Shown: positions 1 through 8,252 of the stretch, piece by piece
Numbering within the stretch: position 1 is the first letter of the stretch
Layout: each line of letters starts with the position of its first letter
Origin: Bacteroidia bacterium
GTDB lineage: Bacteria > Bacteroidota > Bacteroidia > Bacteroidales > Prolixibacteraceae
Direction of reading: 5' to 3'
Assembly (NCBI GenBank): GCA_026391655.1
Contig: JAPLDR010000017.1
Span: 1 to 36,908 of the forward strand
DNA length: 36,908 nucleotides
Position numbers and translations under genes: made by a program
The notes under the pieces: model-generated
Told to the model about the DNA's origin: nothing
The model's input: only the letters and a program-made list of their open reading frames with translations
Database searches by the model: none

Positions 1-1260
1 GGTGCAGTAATCAATATTGCCACCCCATCTGCACCTGTGGCGGGAGCTGTCACACAACCTACGTGTGCGGTAGCCACCGCAACAGTAGCCTTAAGCGGGT
101 TGCCTGTAACGGCATGGACGGTAACGGCCAGCCCGGGCGGAGCGACAATCACAGGGACGACAGCCACAGCGGACTTTGCAGGTTTAACGGCAGGCACTAC
201 CTATACCTTTACAGTCACCTTAACCTCATCGGGCTGTACCTCGGCGGCCTCGGGTAATGCAGTAATCAGTGCACAGCCGGTTACCCCTTCCTGTTCCATT
301 TCAGGTCCGGCCAGTGTCGATCCTGGTTCTACAGGTAATGTGTTTACCAGCACAGTTAATCCTGTCGATAATGTAAATCATTCCTGGTCAATTACAGGAG
401 ATGGAACTATTAGTGGTTTAACTACGGGATCTACCGTAAACGTGGATGCAGGTACTGCCGGTTCATTTAAGCTCACCGACAACATTTCCAGGTTTGGTTG
501 TTCCTCTACATGTACCTATGACGTAATCGTATGCGGTATTACACCAAGCACCGCCTCTGTTCCAAGCGGTACAACAACAACATTTACTGCTCCTGCAGGT
601 ATGGATTCTTACTTTTGGTCTCTTGCAGGTGATGGGATAGTCACGGGTGGTGGAGGTAATGAACCTACAGTTACTGTACTGGCCGGAAACTGCAATAGTT
701 ATACTTTGACCATCACAATGACTAAAGGCGCTGCAAGCAGTACCTGTACACCAACAGTAACTATTATCGACGATATAGCGCCAACCTTTAACCTTCCTGT
801 AACTGCATTAAGCTATTGTGCGAACAGCATTATTGATGCTACTTTCAATGCGACTCCGTTAGATCCGGAATACGACGATTTAACCACCCCACGTCCTGAA
901 TATTACAAGTTCATCCATGGGAGTACCGAATTTAACCTTTCAGCGGTGGCCGGTAACTTTGCCGATAACTGCTGTGCTGTCAATGATCTTGTATTGCATT
1001 GGAAAATTGATTTTTCACCAGTTCCTGATCCCGATCCAACTCACCTTCCACTGCATAACCCAGTGACAAAAGCTCCGATAACCGATCAAATTGGTCAGCC
1101 ATCTGCGTATGGCTCAGATATTCTGTTTCCGAGCGATGGGTTGAATTTTACGGATGTAACTCACAAATTAATCTATTGGCTGGTTGATTGCCACGGGAAG
1201 GCATCGGCTGAGCAGACTGTGAATATTACTGTCAAGCCACGACCCAGAATTATAAAGTGA
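1..1260 (+). CDS. Repeat-rich secreted adhesin-like protein, 3' end only
   Basis: The frame is open from the first base, so this is the C-terminal 419 residues of a longer protein whose start lies upstream. The first 14 residues ([15 protein letters not shown]) match the end of the following unit ([12 protein letters not shown]), so at least one complete Thr/Ala/Gly-rich beta-sandwich repeat of about 85-90 residues is seen with the tail of another. Two PKD/Ig-like modules follow (about residues 95-180 and 180-260, each with a W-S-x-x-G-D-G core), then a Cys-containing segment ending in KPRPRIIK. No T9SS C-terminal sorting domain or membrane anchor is present at the end, which is odd for this class and suggests partner-dependent export or attachment. 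It is probably a surface protein made with the T9SS type B protein at 4739-6205. Function is inferred only from architecture. Confidence 0.75.
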   Translation, partial: GAVINIATPSAPVAGAVTQPTCAVATATVALSGLPVTAWTVTASPGGATITGTTATADFAGLTAGTTYTFTVTLTSSGCTSAASGNAVISAQPVTPSCSISGPASVDPGSTGNVFTSTVNPVDNVNHSWSITGDGTISGLTTGSTVNVDAGTAGSFKLTDNISRFGCSSTCTYDVIVCGITPSTASVPSGTTTTFTAPAGMDSYFWSLAGDGIVTGGGGNEPTVTVLAGNCNSYTLTITMTKGAASSTCTPTVTIIDDIAPTFNLPVTALSYCANSIIDATFNATPLDPEYDDLTTPRPEYYKFIHGSTEFNLSAVAGNFADNCCAVNDLVLHWKIDFSPVPDPDPTHLPLHNPVTKAPITDQIGQPSAYGSDILFPSDGLNFTDVTHKLIYWLVDCHGKASAEQTVNITVKPRPRIIK

Positions 1261-1621
1261 AATTAAAACATTTGATATTAATAAATAAGATGAAACAAAA
1301 AACAAACATCGAAAAAACGGCTGAAAGCCGAAACCGGAAGGGTATCAAGGATGCCATATCCGTAGCGTTCAGAACAATTATCCGAATACAAAATGCCCCT
1401 CCTCTGGAGGGGACAGGAGGAAGTAATATCTTCCTGATGCAGAACAAGGGGAAGGGTCCGCCTGGACGGGTGCGTAGTCCGGGAGCGGGTTGTTGCCTGA
1501 AACCGGACAACCATCCAGTTGCCCTTAAAAGCAGCAAAAATTATTATAAAACAAAATTCCAACATTTTAATAAATATCAAATTTCAAATTCAATTTTTTT
1601 TAACAATTAAATTTTACAATC
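1261..1621. other. Intergenic region, no convincing gene
   Basis: This 361-bp gap holds an open frame on each strand, but the translations (for example Pro-rich NAPPLEGTGG) come from a GC-rich palindrome, CCCCTCC-TCT-GGAGGGG near 1396-1412, and do not resemble a protein. The final 80 bp are very AT-rich and probably carry the leader or promoter of the gene at 1622. I see no clear -7/-33 pair. Confidence 0.5.
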
Positions 1622-2698
1622 ATGAAAAGGCAAATTTTTATTCTCGTGTTTTTAGTATTGGCAACTTTCGCCAGTGTTACTAAGTCCTATGGACAAGCAG
1701 TTGCAGGTTTAGCACCGCGGCCATTAACAATTACGGATGATGCAATGCAACCAATTGCAGGCAGGCCTTATACTTATTCTGCAGTAATTAATCCGGTAGG
1801 TGGACAAGCATACTGGTATGCAACAAAGGCCACAACTTTTATGACAGCTGGCGCACGGGTAGCAGCTATTGAACTACCAGTTTCTGCAACGTCAATTCTT
1901 GCTGGTGCAACTAATTATATGACACTGGCAGCTGCAGGAACATCTCCAACATCTACTACGATTACATGGACCTCAGATGTACTTAATGGTATTAATGCTA
2001 CAACATCCCCATTGTTTGTGGTAGTTGAGTATAATGGACCGGCTCCATGTACAACGAGCAATAATATTAAAGTAATGCAGATTGTGCCAAGAAATGCATT
2101 TACAATTGATATTACTAACATGACTCATGCTACACCAACGGCATTAGCTTATGGTGTTGCTGAAAGTCAGTGTTATGCAGCTTTAGTTTCTTCTTCATGG
2201 GATGTTGCAACTAGTAAAATGGTAAATGATTATGGAGTTAATGATCTTTATTTTGAAGTTGTTGCAGCAAATTTCACTGGCGCTTACAAACCAACTTTAA
2301 AACTATCAGGATTACAGTCGACTCAAACTGCTGATATTAATTGGGATGTTGCTGTCGGTGGAACTTATGCAAATAGTGCCGGTTCTGCTCTTGGTACTGC
2401 AATGCCATTTACTTCTGCTACTCAAAATGTTACTACAACTGCTACAGATACACATTTAGGAGTAGCAATCTATGTAAGAGTAAGAGTAAAGAACAATGGT
2501 TATGAAGGTCTTACTGCTCTTGGTGATGATATTACTTTGGCAGTTGATGCAACCGACAATTCTGCTACCCCGAATCAGGATGTAATGCCAGATGGTACCG
2601 CTAAAGCTGCATTTGCAGAACTTGCAATACAGAAACTGCATGCAAGACCTACTGTAACAGCCGGTGCCGGTGTAACATTTATTGTACAAAAACCATAA
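1622..2698 (+). CDS. Secreted protein of unknown function (358 aa)
   Basis: The ATG at 1622 starts a clear signal peptide: KR, then a hydrophobic core FILVFLVLATFA, with cleavage likely after SYGQA near residue 26. The mature part is rich in Ala, Thr, Val and Asn, has few charges and no transmembrane segment, and looks like an all-beta extracellular protein. Only two cysteines are obvious, in the PAPCTT and ESQCYA regions. No known domain or T9SS sorting signal is recognised. Codon usage is more A/T-ending than in the adhesin upstream. Its place between a repeat adhesin and a T9SS type B protein suggests a surface or matrix component of the same locus. That role is inferred from context. Confidence 0.8.
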   Translation: MKRQIFILVFLVLATFASVTKSYGQAVAGLAPRPLTITDDAMQPIAGRPYTYSAVINPVGGQAYWYATKATTFMTAGARVAAIELPVSATSILAGATNYMTLAAAGTSPTSTTITWTSDVLNGINATTSPLFVVVEYNGPAPCTTSNNIKVMQIVPRNAFTIDITNMTHATPTALAYGVAESQCYAALVSSSWDVATSKMVNDYGVNDLYFEVVAANFTGAYKPTLKLSGLQSTQTADINWDVAVGGTYANSAGSALGTAMPFTSATQNVTTTATDTHLGVAIYVRVRVKNNGYEGLTALGDDITLAVDATDNSATPNQDVMPDGTAKAAFAELAIQKLHARPTVTAGAGVTFIVQKP

Positions 2699-2744
2699 GC
2701 TTTAGTACAGTAAATTTTGCCTTTTCATGAACCCTATACTTTTT

Positions 2745-2768
2745 CCGGTCGGGTACGAGCCCGGCCGG
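2745..2768. other. GC-rich hairpin after the 358-aa protein gene
   Basis: Arms CCGGTCGGG (2745-2753) and CCCGGCCGG (2760-2768) pair over 9 bp, with one G-T wobble and a six-base loop. It lies 46 bp after the stop codon at 2698. No T-run follows on the + strand, so it is either a non-canonical terminator or a small repeat element. Confidence 0.45.
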
Positions 2769-3163
2769 AGAAGGGCCCGGGGAAAGAAAAGCAAAAGAAA
2801 GATTGAGCTAACCGTGTGTAAAAGTTTGTGGCAGCTTCTTTAGTCAGGACTGCCGGGAACCAAACATAGCAGATAAACAGTTATCGCCATGAAATGGAAA
2901 ATAAGCAATAACCGGCATATTTCACCGGGTGGATTGACTCCATACCTTAAATGGGGGAGAAGCAGATCACCTGTGGGAATAAAGGAACCAAACAGGACTT
3001 CTTTTGGATGTTCGGATACTATTGTCAGCTTACCTGTCGATACAGCGTATTTTGAGATTTTCTGTTGCTATGCGAAAGGGTTTATTGAATTATAAATTGT
3101 CAAAACGAATGATCAATTGTCAATGAATCAAACAGTTATATATCAACTAATTGAATATTGTAC

Positions 3164-3181
3164 ATCCCGTACATACGGGAT
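3164..3181. repeat. Short perfect inverted repeat
   Basis: ATCCCGTA (3164-3171) and TACGGGAT (3174-3181) form an 8-bp perfect stem with a two-base loop. AT-rich repeated phrases related to TTGAACATTGAACAT follow. It has no T-tract and no adjacent gene end, so its role is unknown. Confidence 0.4.
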
Positions 3182-3778
3182 TGAACTGTGAATGATGTTG
3201 AACATTGAACATATAAACTTTGCACAATAAATGATGAATGGTAAATAACAAACACGGACCAAATATAGGATTTACTGATACCTGGGGCGATCCCGATATC
3301 GGCAGATTCAAACGAGGCAGAGCACCTTGTCTGTCAGCTCTTTTCTCTTTTCTTATGGAGAACCTGTCCGTCCACCGACGAAGGCAGGAAGAGGTTTTGG
3401 ATAAGCTGATTGTCACCTGTTTAACCGACTAAATATAGCCGGAACGGGGAAGGAACAGCCTAAAAGTTTCGTGTTGCCAGTCTTGAGTGACGAGCAAGTG
3501 GAATGCGATTGACATCTTCATAGATGATCATTTCCGTTTGCTATTTGAAACTGTCCGTCTGTGTTCGACTGAGTTCACGCCGAAGTCTGACGGATAGGAA
3601 AGGATAAGCTATAAACCTTTGACCCCAAGGGGGCCACACAAGGATACAGCTTATGAGGTTCTTATATATGTCTGATGATATACAATAAGTTATCATTAAT
3701 GAATAATAAATGGGAAATAACCGAAACGGACCAAAATCGGGATTCATCGTTTGCCTCCGTAAGCTGACAGACACCCGG

Positions 3779-4108
3779 GGCGATCCACCATTGGTGATAG
3801 GAGCTCGTGGCGATCCATCAGTGATGTTCGGAGCGCGAGGCGATCCACCTGTGATGATTGAAGCGCGAGGCGATCCACCATGGCCGTTTGGAGCACGGGG
3901 TGATCCACCATGGACGTTTGGAGCGCGAGGCGATCCACCAGTGATGATTGAAGCGCGAGGCGATCCACCATGGACGTTTGGAGAGCGAGATGATCCACCA
4001 GTGATGATTGAAGCGCGAGGCGATCCACCATGGACGTTTGGAGAGCTTGGTGATCCACCAGTGATGATTGAAGCGCGAGGCGATCCACCGTGGATATTTG
4101 GAGCTCGT
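3779..4108. repeat. 30-bp tandem minisatellite, 11 units plus a partial twelfth
   Basis: Eleven consecutive 30-bp units start with GGCGATCCACC (or a one- or two-base variant) at 3779 and every 30 bp after, and a degenerate partial copy begins at 4109. Two unit types, one with CATGGACGTTTGG and the other with CAGTGATGATTGA, alternate from about 3899 to 4078, giving a 60-bp higher-order period. Because 30 is a multiple of three, the array is open in more than one frame on each strand: it reads as a 10-residue RGDPPVMIEA/RGDPPWTFGA repeat on + and a GGSPRASIIT/GGSPRAPNVH repeat on -. No start codon with leader, signal peptide or flanking domain supports translation. Confidence 0.9.
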
Positions 4109-4281
4109 GGCGATCCGCCGGAAATATGGAATAACAGGGATGGTCCTTTTATTATTGGACTGATTTCCAGCATCTTACTTGGCTTATTGAGCCGGAATGG
4201 GAGAAGTATGCCCTTGTCAATTATGAATTGTCAATGGTCAATTAATTGAAAATTTTAAAATCGAAAATTAAATTAGGTTGT

Positions 4282-4692
4282 ATGAAAGAGAATCCATTAA
4301 GAGAGAAATCGTATGATTTTGCCTTGAAGGTCGTAGCAACTGACAACGCACTTCAGGAAGGACAGCAGGAGGTTGTCTTATCCAGGCAGCTATATCGTCC
4401 CGGTACAACGATTGGGGCAAATGCGAAAGAGGCAATCAGGGCTCAATTAAGACACGATTTTTTATCGAAAGTTTCAGTTGCCTATAAAGAGGCAAGAGAA
4501 ACATATTCCTGGCTCAGGTTGCAACGAGACAGTAAAACCCTTGATATCGAAAAAGCAAATATGCTTATTGGAGATTCAGAAGAGCTAATCAAATTGATGG
4601 GTACGATTATTTCCAGCACTGAAAAAAGTTTGAACGAGAAGAAAGTCAATGATCAATTAACAATAGGAAATGATCAATTCACTGAAAATTGA
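4282..4692 (+). CDS. Four-helix-bundle protein (S23 / 23S rRNA intervening-sequence protein family)
   Basis: A 136-residue protein starting at the ATG at 4282; an upstream TTG at 4246 would add 12 residues that do not fit the family. It matches the four-helix-bundle family (PF05635/TIGR02436) through the N-terminal NPLREKSYDFALKVV helix, the LSRQLYRPGTTIGANAKEAI core and the DFLSKVSVAYKEARETYSWLRL helix. Relatives are encoded in 23S rRNA intervening sequences or stand alone in many Bacteroidota, and the DGR accessory protein Avd has the same fold; their biochemical role is mostly unknown. The last 14 residues (NDQLTIGNDQFTEN) are encoded by two copies of AATGATCAATT, a motif also present in the non-coding DNA upstream. 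The gene has no functional link to the secretion genes around it and may mark an inserted module. Confidence 0.85.
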   Translation: MKENPLREKSYDFALKVVATDNALQEGQQEVVLSRQLYRPGTTIGANAKEAIRAQLRHDFLSKVSVAYKEARETYSWLRLQRDSKTLDIEKANMLIGDSEELIKLMGTIISSTEKSLNEKKVNDQLTIGNDQFTEN

Positions 4693-4738
4693 ACATTACA
4701 TCAGTCAGCTGATGGAGAACATTAAATAAAATAATTAA

Positions 4739-6205
4739 GTGATTAGACCTTTGTACATATTACGTCTGGTGATGGTAGTTCTGCTACCACTGCTGCTGGT
4801 TTTGGCTCCCGCCAAGGCCCAGACCGTTGTGTACCAGGGTAAAATATTCCCGTTAAATGTCGTGCAAAAACCAGGCGATACTTATGAATGGGAAATATAC
4901 GATGATGTTCCTGTCGATTTTGCAAAAGTTCCTGGCAACAATCCGGCTAAATTTGCCACAGCTATTACAGCTGCCACATCTGCCACATCTGCTACTTTCT
5001 TAGGAGGTAATGCAGGATCAAATGTCGATGTGCAATGGCTGAAAACGGGGATTTACTTTTTCAAGGTTACTGCCCGCAATGCTAATAATTCTGCGATGAA
5101 CCTTAAAGTTGGCATGGTCAAAGTAATACCTATTGAGCTTGAAGGGATTATCGCCGGCGAAACATTTACAGGAGCATGTCAGCGTGTACTGCTCGATGCT
5201 TCGAATTCCATTGGCGATATTGTCAAATACGAATGGTCACCTGTCGATACGGGTGGTGAATTTACACGCCAATCAGGCGTAACCACTGAATTCCTTCTCT
5301 CTCCTTCTTTTGCGGGTTCCCTGCCGGCAGATTTCAGGGTTCGTCTTCTTGTGACCGACCGCAAAGGAAATACACATAGTGATACCTTGTCGATCAAGAT
5401 CGATAGCCGGCCAGTTGCTGAAGTTTTCTCTACTGGTGAACTAAAAGATGGAAATATGATTGTCGATGGTACAGTATCAACCGGATCAGCATTGAAATAT
5501 AAGTGGTCGACATCTGAAGGAAAAGTAATCGGTCCGAATAATGAACCGACGGCCAAACTAAATGGAGCAGGAATCTATTTGCTGGAAGTCACCGATACTC
5601 ACGGGTGTACGTCCAAAAAGAGTTTCAAATTCCCATTGCCACCGAGCCAGATCATGGCCAGACCAGATTATTTCAGAACCTCATGGGCAAAAGATACTAT
5701 CATAAGAGTATTGCGTAATGATACTTCGAATGTGAAATTATTGCCGGGTTCAGTGCATGTTATCCAGCAACCTACTCGAGGAACAGCCACAAGTAATGCT
5801 GATGGTACGATTACCTATTCGCCAACCGACAAACGACCAGGACGCGAACAGTTCACTTATGAAGTGTGCGATGAATCTAACCAATGCGCTTCGGCTATGG
5901 TGACCGGTGATATATATGATGCTGGAGTAACCGCTGCAGAAGGATTCTCGCCTAATGGTGATGGTATAAATGATAAACTTGTATTCAAAGAACTTGAAAA
6001 TTATCAAGGTTCGGAACTTTACATTTATACACGCTCAGGTATACTTGTCTACCAAAACAAAAACTACCAGAATGACTGGGACGGTTCGACCCTTAAAAGT
6101 ACTGTGTCCAGTGTTGAACTTGTTCCGGCAGGAACATACTACTATATACTCAAATTAGGAGGGACTAACCGATCATTGAAAGGATTTATATATGTTGGTT
6201 ATTAG
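4739..6205 (+). CDS. T9SS type B secreted protein with C-terminal gliding-motility-type sorting domain
   Basis: A 488-residue protein starting at GTG 4739, which gives a full signal peptide (RPLYILRLVMVVLLPLLLVLAPAKAQ); an ATG at 4772 would cut it short. Residues about 30-300 hold PKD/Ig-like beta modules, such as DASNSIGDIVKYEWSP. Residues about 305-392 form a cadherin/VCBS-like Ig module (VLRNDTSN...GTITYSPTD...QFTYEVCD). The last 90 residues carry the type B sorting domain (CHU_C/TIGR04131): FSPNGDGINDKL, IYTRSGILVYQN, WDG, VPAGTYYYILKL, GFIYV. That domain directs export through the type IX secretion system to the cell surface. It is probably the anchor or partner of the adhesin at the window start. 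The T9SS machinery is not in this window. Confidence 0.92.
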   Translation: MIRPLYILRLVMVVLLPLLLVLAPAKAQTVVYQGKIFPLNVVQKPGDTYEWEIYDDVPVDFAKVPGNNPAKFATAITAATSATSATFLGGNAGSNVDVQWLKTGIYFFKVTARNANNSAMNLKVGMVKVIPIELEGIIAGETFTGACQRVLLDASNSIGDIVKYEWSPVDTGGEFTRQSGVTTEFLLSPSFAGSLPADFRVRLLVTDRKGNTHSDTLSIKIDSRPVAEVFSTGELKDGNMIVDGTVSTGSALKYKWSTSEGKVIGPNNEPTAKLNGAGIYLLEVTDTHGCTSKKSFKFPLPPSQIMARPDYFRTSWAKDTIIRVLRNDTSNVKLLPGSVHVIQQPTRGTATSNADGTITYSPTDKRPGREQFTYEVCDESNQCASAMVTGDIYDAGVTAAEGFSPNGDGINDKLVFKELENYQGSELYIYTRSGILVYQNKNYQNDWDGSTLKSTVSSVELVPAGTYYYILKLGGTNRSLKGFIYVGY

Positions 6206-6748
6206 TGTATTATTATATATTATTTTCAAAACAGGCAAAAAACGATTTGCTTTGTCTTATAATGTTAATTGATCTAAATTGGACTTTCTCCTCCTTTAAC
6301 AGGATACCTTGTTAAATAAGGTTTTAAAACAATTTAGCTATTACAACATTACAGGTGTATCTTGACCAATTCGGCACCGGAACGAATCATAGGTACCATT
6401 CAACGTCAATTACAACGCTGTGCTTCGGGCAAAAGTAAGCCACATGCCACACAGGTTAAAAAAATATCGAACGCATTGCATTATATTGGCAGGGAACTAT
6501 TAATCGTGGAGCTGTGATTAAAGTCAATTAGTCATGAAACACCCATGATTCTGCGCACCGCAATCAGAGATGAAGATTATATGGGTTTTCATTTTATGAT
6601 TGCAATTAAGTTTACCATATTGAGCAATTATTAGGTAATTCTCAAGCATATCAGTATGAGGCAAAAACGGCCATTTATATAATATATAGCACTTTATAAG
6701 TAATTTGTCGGGTACATCTGCCCGGTTTTTTATGCTTTTTTTTACAAA
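6206..6748. other. Intergenic region with no recognised gene
   Basis: This AT-rich stretch lies between convergent genes. No open frame longer than about 60 codons has family resemblance, and the longest minus-strand frame (6524-6835) merely reads through the terminator hairpins. A possible small + strand terminator sits near its end (6707-6731). I find no tRNA-like fold or known riboswitch. Confidence 0.5.
6707..6731 (+). terminator. Possible + strand terminator
   Basis: CGGG (6709-6712) pairs with CCCG (6721-6724) around an 8-base loop, extended by two wobble pairs, and is followed by a six-T run at 6726-6731. It lies about 500 bp after the nearest + strand gene, so it may end a read-through or an unannotated small transcript. 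The stem is weak. Confidence 0.3.
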
Positions 6749-6749
6749 T

Positions 6750-6782
6750 AAACCCCGAAGATTTCCAAAACCTTCGGGGTTT
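6750..6782 (-). terminator. Second hairpin after the efflux operon
   Basis: AAACCCCGAAG (6750-6760) and CTTCGGGGTTT (6772-6782) form an 11-bp perfect stem with an 11-base loop. Read on the minus strand it is followed by TATTTGTAAAAAA, a poor T-tract. It most likely backs up the stronger hairpin next to the TolC-like gene. Confidence 0.55.
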
Positions 6783-6793
6783 ATCATACCGTC

Positions 6794-6828
6794 AATAAAA
6801 AGGGCTGCGAATTGAATCCGCAGCCCTT
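6794..6828 (-). terminator. Rho-independent terminator of the efflux operon
   Basis: AAGGGCTGCG (6800-6809) and CGCAGCCCTT (6819-6828) form a 10-bp perfect stem. On the minus strand the stem is followed directly by TTTTATTG. It starts 20 bp after the stop codon of the TolC-like gene, the ideal place to end the five-gene efflux transcript. Confidence 0.8.
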
Positions 6829-6848
6829 GAAACATATATAGACTAACC

Positions 6849-8186
6849 TTAAAGTGTCAATGGAAGTCCGCGATAGAAATCGAGAATCTTCGTGCGGAAA
6901 ATAAATTCATATTTTGCCTGGAGCAAGTCAGATTCCGATTTGGCCAGTTTTGTTTTTGCAGTATTGTATTCTACGGCATTCACCAGCCCCACGCCGAACT
7001 TTTCTTCTGAATACCTGAAGGCCTCCTTCATTGAAGAAACCGCTTTTTGGTTCGAGATAAATCTGTTCAGGGCAGCAATAGCATTGGTCTGGGCTGTTTC
7101 GATATCGGAACGAAGCAGCTTCTTGGTATTCTCCAGCTCAAGTTCGGTATTTAAAACCTGGAGACGCGCATTGTCGATCTGTATTTTGTTCACAAAACGC
7201 ATAAAAATCGGGATGTTCATCTGTAATCCGACACTTTTTCGTTGATTGTTTTTCAACTGCTTTGAGAAAGCGATGTCATTACCAAGTACGTCCTTATATT
7301 TATTATTATACGAATCGTAAATATTTGCATAAAAACTAACAGTGGGATATAAGGCACCTTGAGCCATTTTCAACTGAAATTGAGAGCTTTGATACCGCAA
7401 ATCAGCACCTTTTATTTCAGGTCTGGACAACAGCGCTGATTTATAAACCTCGACTGATGTAACAATGGATGCCTGTGCCGAAATTTCCGGAAGCGTCGGA
7501 ACTTCAACATCAAAATCTTCCTTTAATGGAATCTCAAGTAATTGAGTAAGCCTCAGTTTCGCGAGTTGAAGCTGATTTTTGGCATTGACAAGGTTTAACT
7601 CTTCGCCTGCAGCCTGGGCCTGAATCTCAAGAAGACTCCCCTTGGCGAGACTACCCGCCTCGACCTTTTCATTAATTTGCTTAATCTGGAGATTGGTAAC
7701 CTGAAGCTGATCGTCAGAAACCTTAACCAGGTCCTTTGCAAAAAGAATCTCAAGAAAAGTTGAAGCAATATTAACAGATATATCACTCTTGGCCTTAGCG
7801 AGATCTTCAACACTTGCCTGAAAATCCAATTCAAGCTTCGAGATGTTGTTGGAAATATAAAACCCCTGAAATACAGGCATATTTGTTCCTAATCCGAAGT
7901 CAGTTTGCGCGGAGTTGATATCCTTATAAGTATTATCATAGGTCAGTGAACGCCCGAAACTCATGTTCTGCGACATTGATCCATTCAGATTCGGCAACCG
8001 CGAAAACTTCGATTGTTTTAATTGATTCTGTTGATACTCAGTAGAGATTGTTCCCTGTTTTATTTTGATGTTATTATCAAGTGCATAATTGATGCACTTT
8101 TGGAGGCTCCACACCTCTTGCGCCTGAAGTGAGGAAAAAAGCACTACAAATAGTAGGTAGGTGATCGTAAAAATAGTCCGTATCAT
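6849..8186 (-). CDS. TolC family outer-membrane efflux protein
   Basis: A 445-residue protein with a signal peptide (FTITYLLFVVLFSSLQAQ) followed by the family opening EVWSLQKCINYALDNN. It has two outer-membrane-efflux-protein repeats with long amphipathic helices (about residues 25-220 and 245-440). This length and arrangement are usual for Bacteroidota TolC homologues. TolC-like trimers form the outer-membrane beta-barrel and periplasmic tunnel through which tripartite pumps export substrate. It is the last gene of a minus-strand operon, 66 bp after the adaptor gene, so it is probably dedicated to that pump. Two hairpins follow its stop. The substrate is unknown. Confidence 0.92.
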   Translation of the reverse strand: MIRTIFTITYLLFVVLFSSLQAQEVWSLQKCINYALDNNIKIKQGTISTEYQQNQLKQSKFSRLPNLNGSMSQNMSFGRSLTYDNTYKDINSAQTDFGLGTNMPVFQGFYISNNISKLELDFQASVEDLAKAKSDISVNIASTFLEILFAKDLVKVSDDQLQVTNLQIKQINEKVEAGSLAKGSLLEIQAQAAGEELNLVNAKNQLQLAKLRLTQLLEIPLKEDFDVEVPTLPEISAQASIVTSVEVYKSALLSRPEIKGADLRYQSSQFQLKMAQGALYPTVSFYANIYDSYNNKYKDVLGNDIAFSKQLKNNQRKSVGLQMNIPIFMRFVNKIQIDNARLQVLNTELELENTKKLLRSDIETAQTNAIAALNRFISNQKAVSSMKEAFRYSEEKFGVGLVNAVEYNTAKTKLAKSESDLLQAKYEFIFRTKILDFYRGLPLTL

Positions 8187-8252
8187 AGGTGAAATTTTTA
8201 AGTTACAGCGAGTTTGCTAAATTATTAAACCTTTTGCTGTTATTTTATTGTT

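Larger units (their letters stand above)
2699..4281. other. Long non-coding, repeat-rich interval
   Basis: This interval of almost 1.6 kb separates two secreted-protein genes. It contains a GC-rich hairpin at 2745-2768, a small perfect hairpin at 3164-3181, an 11-unit 30-bp minisatellite at 3779-4108, and short dispersed repeats such as ATGATCAATTGTCAAT near 3109 and 4217. Open frames exist (for example 2889-3095, 3238-3432, 3710-4249 on + and 3541-4173 on -), but they overlap on both strands, lack credible starts and owe their length to the repeat. I regard none as a supported gene. Confidence 0.6.

Noticed and set aside
1257-1610. 117-aa open frame after the adhesin
   Set aside because: Composition reflects a GC-rich palindrome and AT-rich leader; an overlapping frame of similar length exists on the other strand, and neither has a recognisable domain.
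3779-4108. CRISPR-like array, because of regular 30-bp units
   Set aside because: The units are contiguous, with no unique spacers between repeats, and no cas genes occur. It is a tandem minisatellite.
3541-4249. Repeat proteins on + (3710-4249) and - (3541-4173) strands
   Set aside because: Both frames, and a third on the minus strand, stay open only because the repeat period is divisible by three. There is no signal peptide, start context or flanking domain.
4282-4692. Avd-like component of a diversity-generating retroelement
   Set aside because: The fold is shared, but there is no reverse transcriptase, template/variable repeat pair or target C-type lectin in the window.
6524-6835. Minus-strand 103-aa open frame after the TolC-like gene
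   Set aside because: It reads across two terminator hairpins and has no family resemblance.
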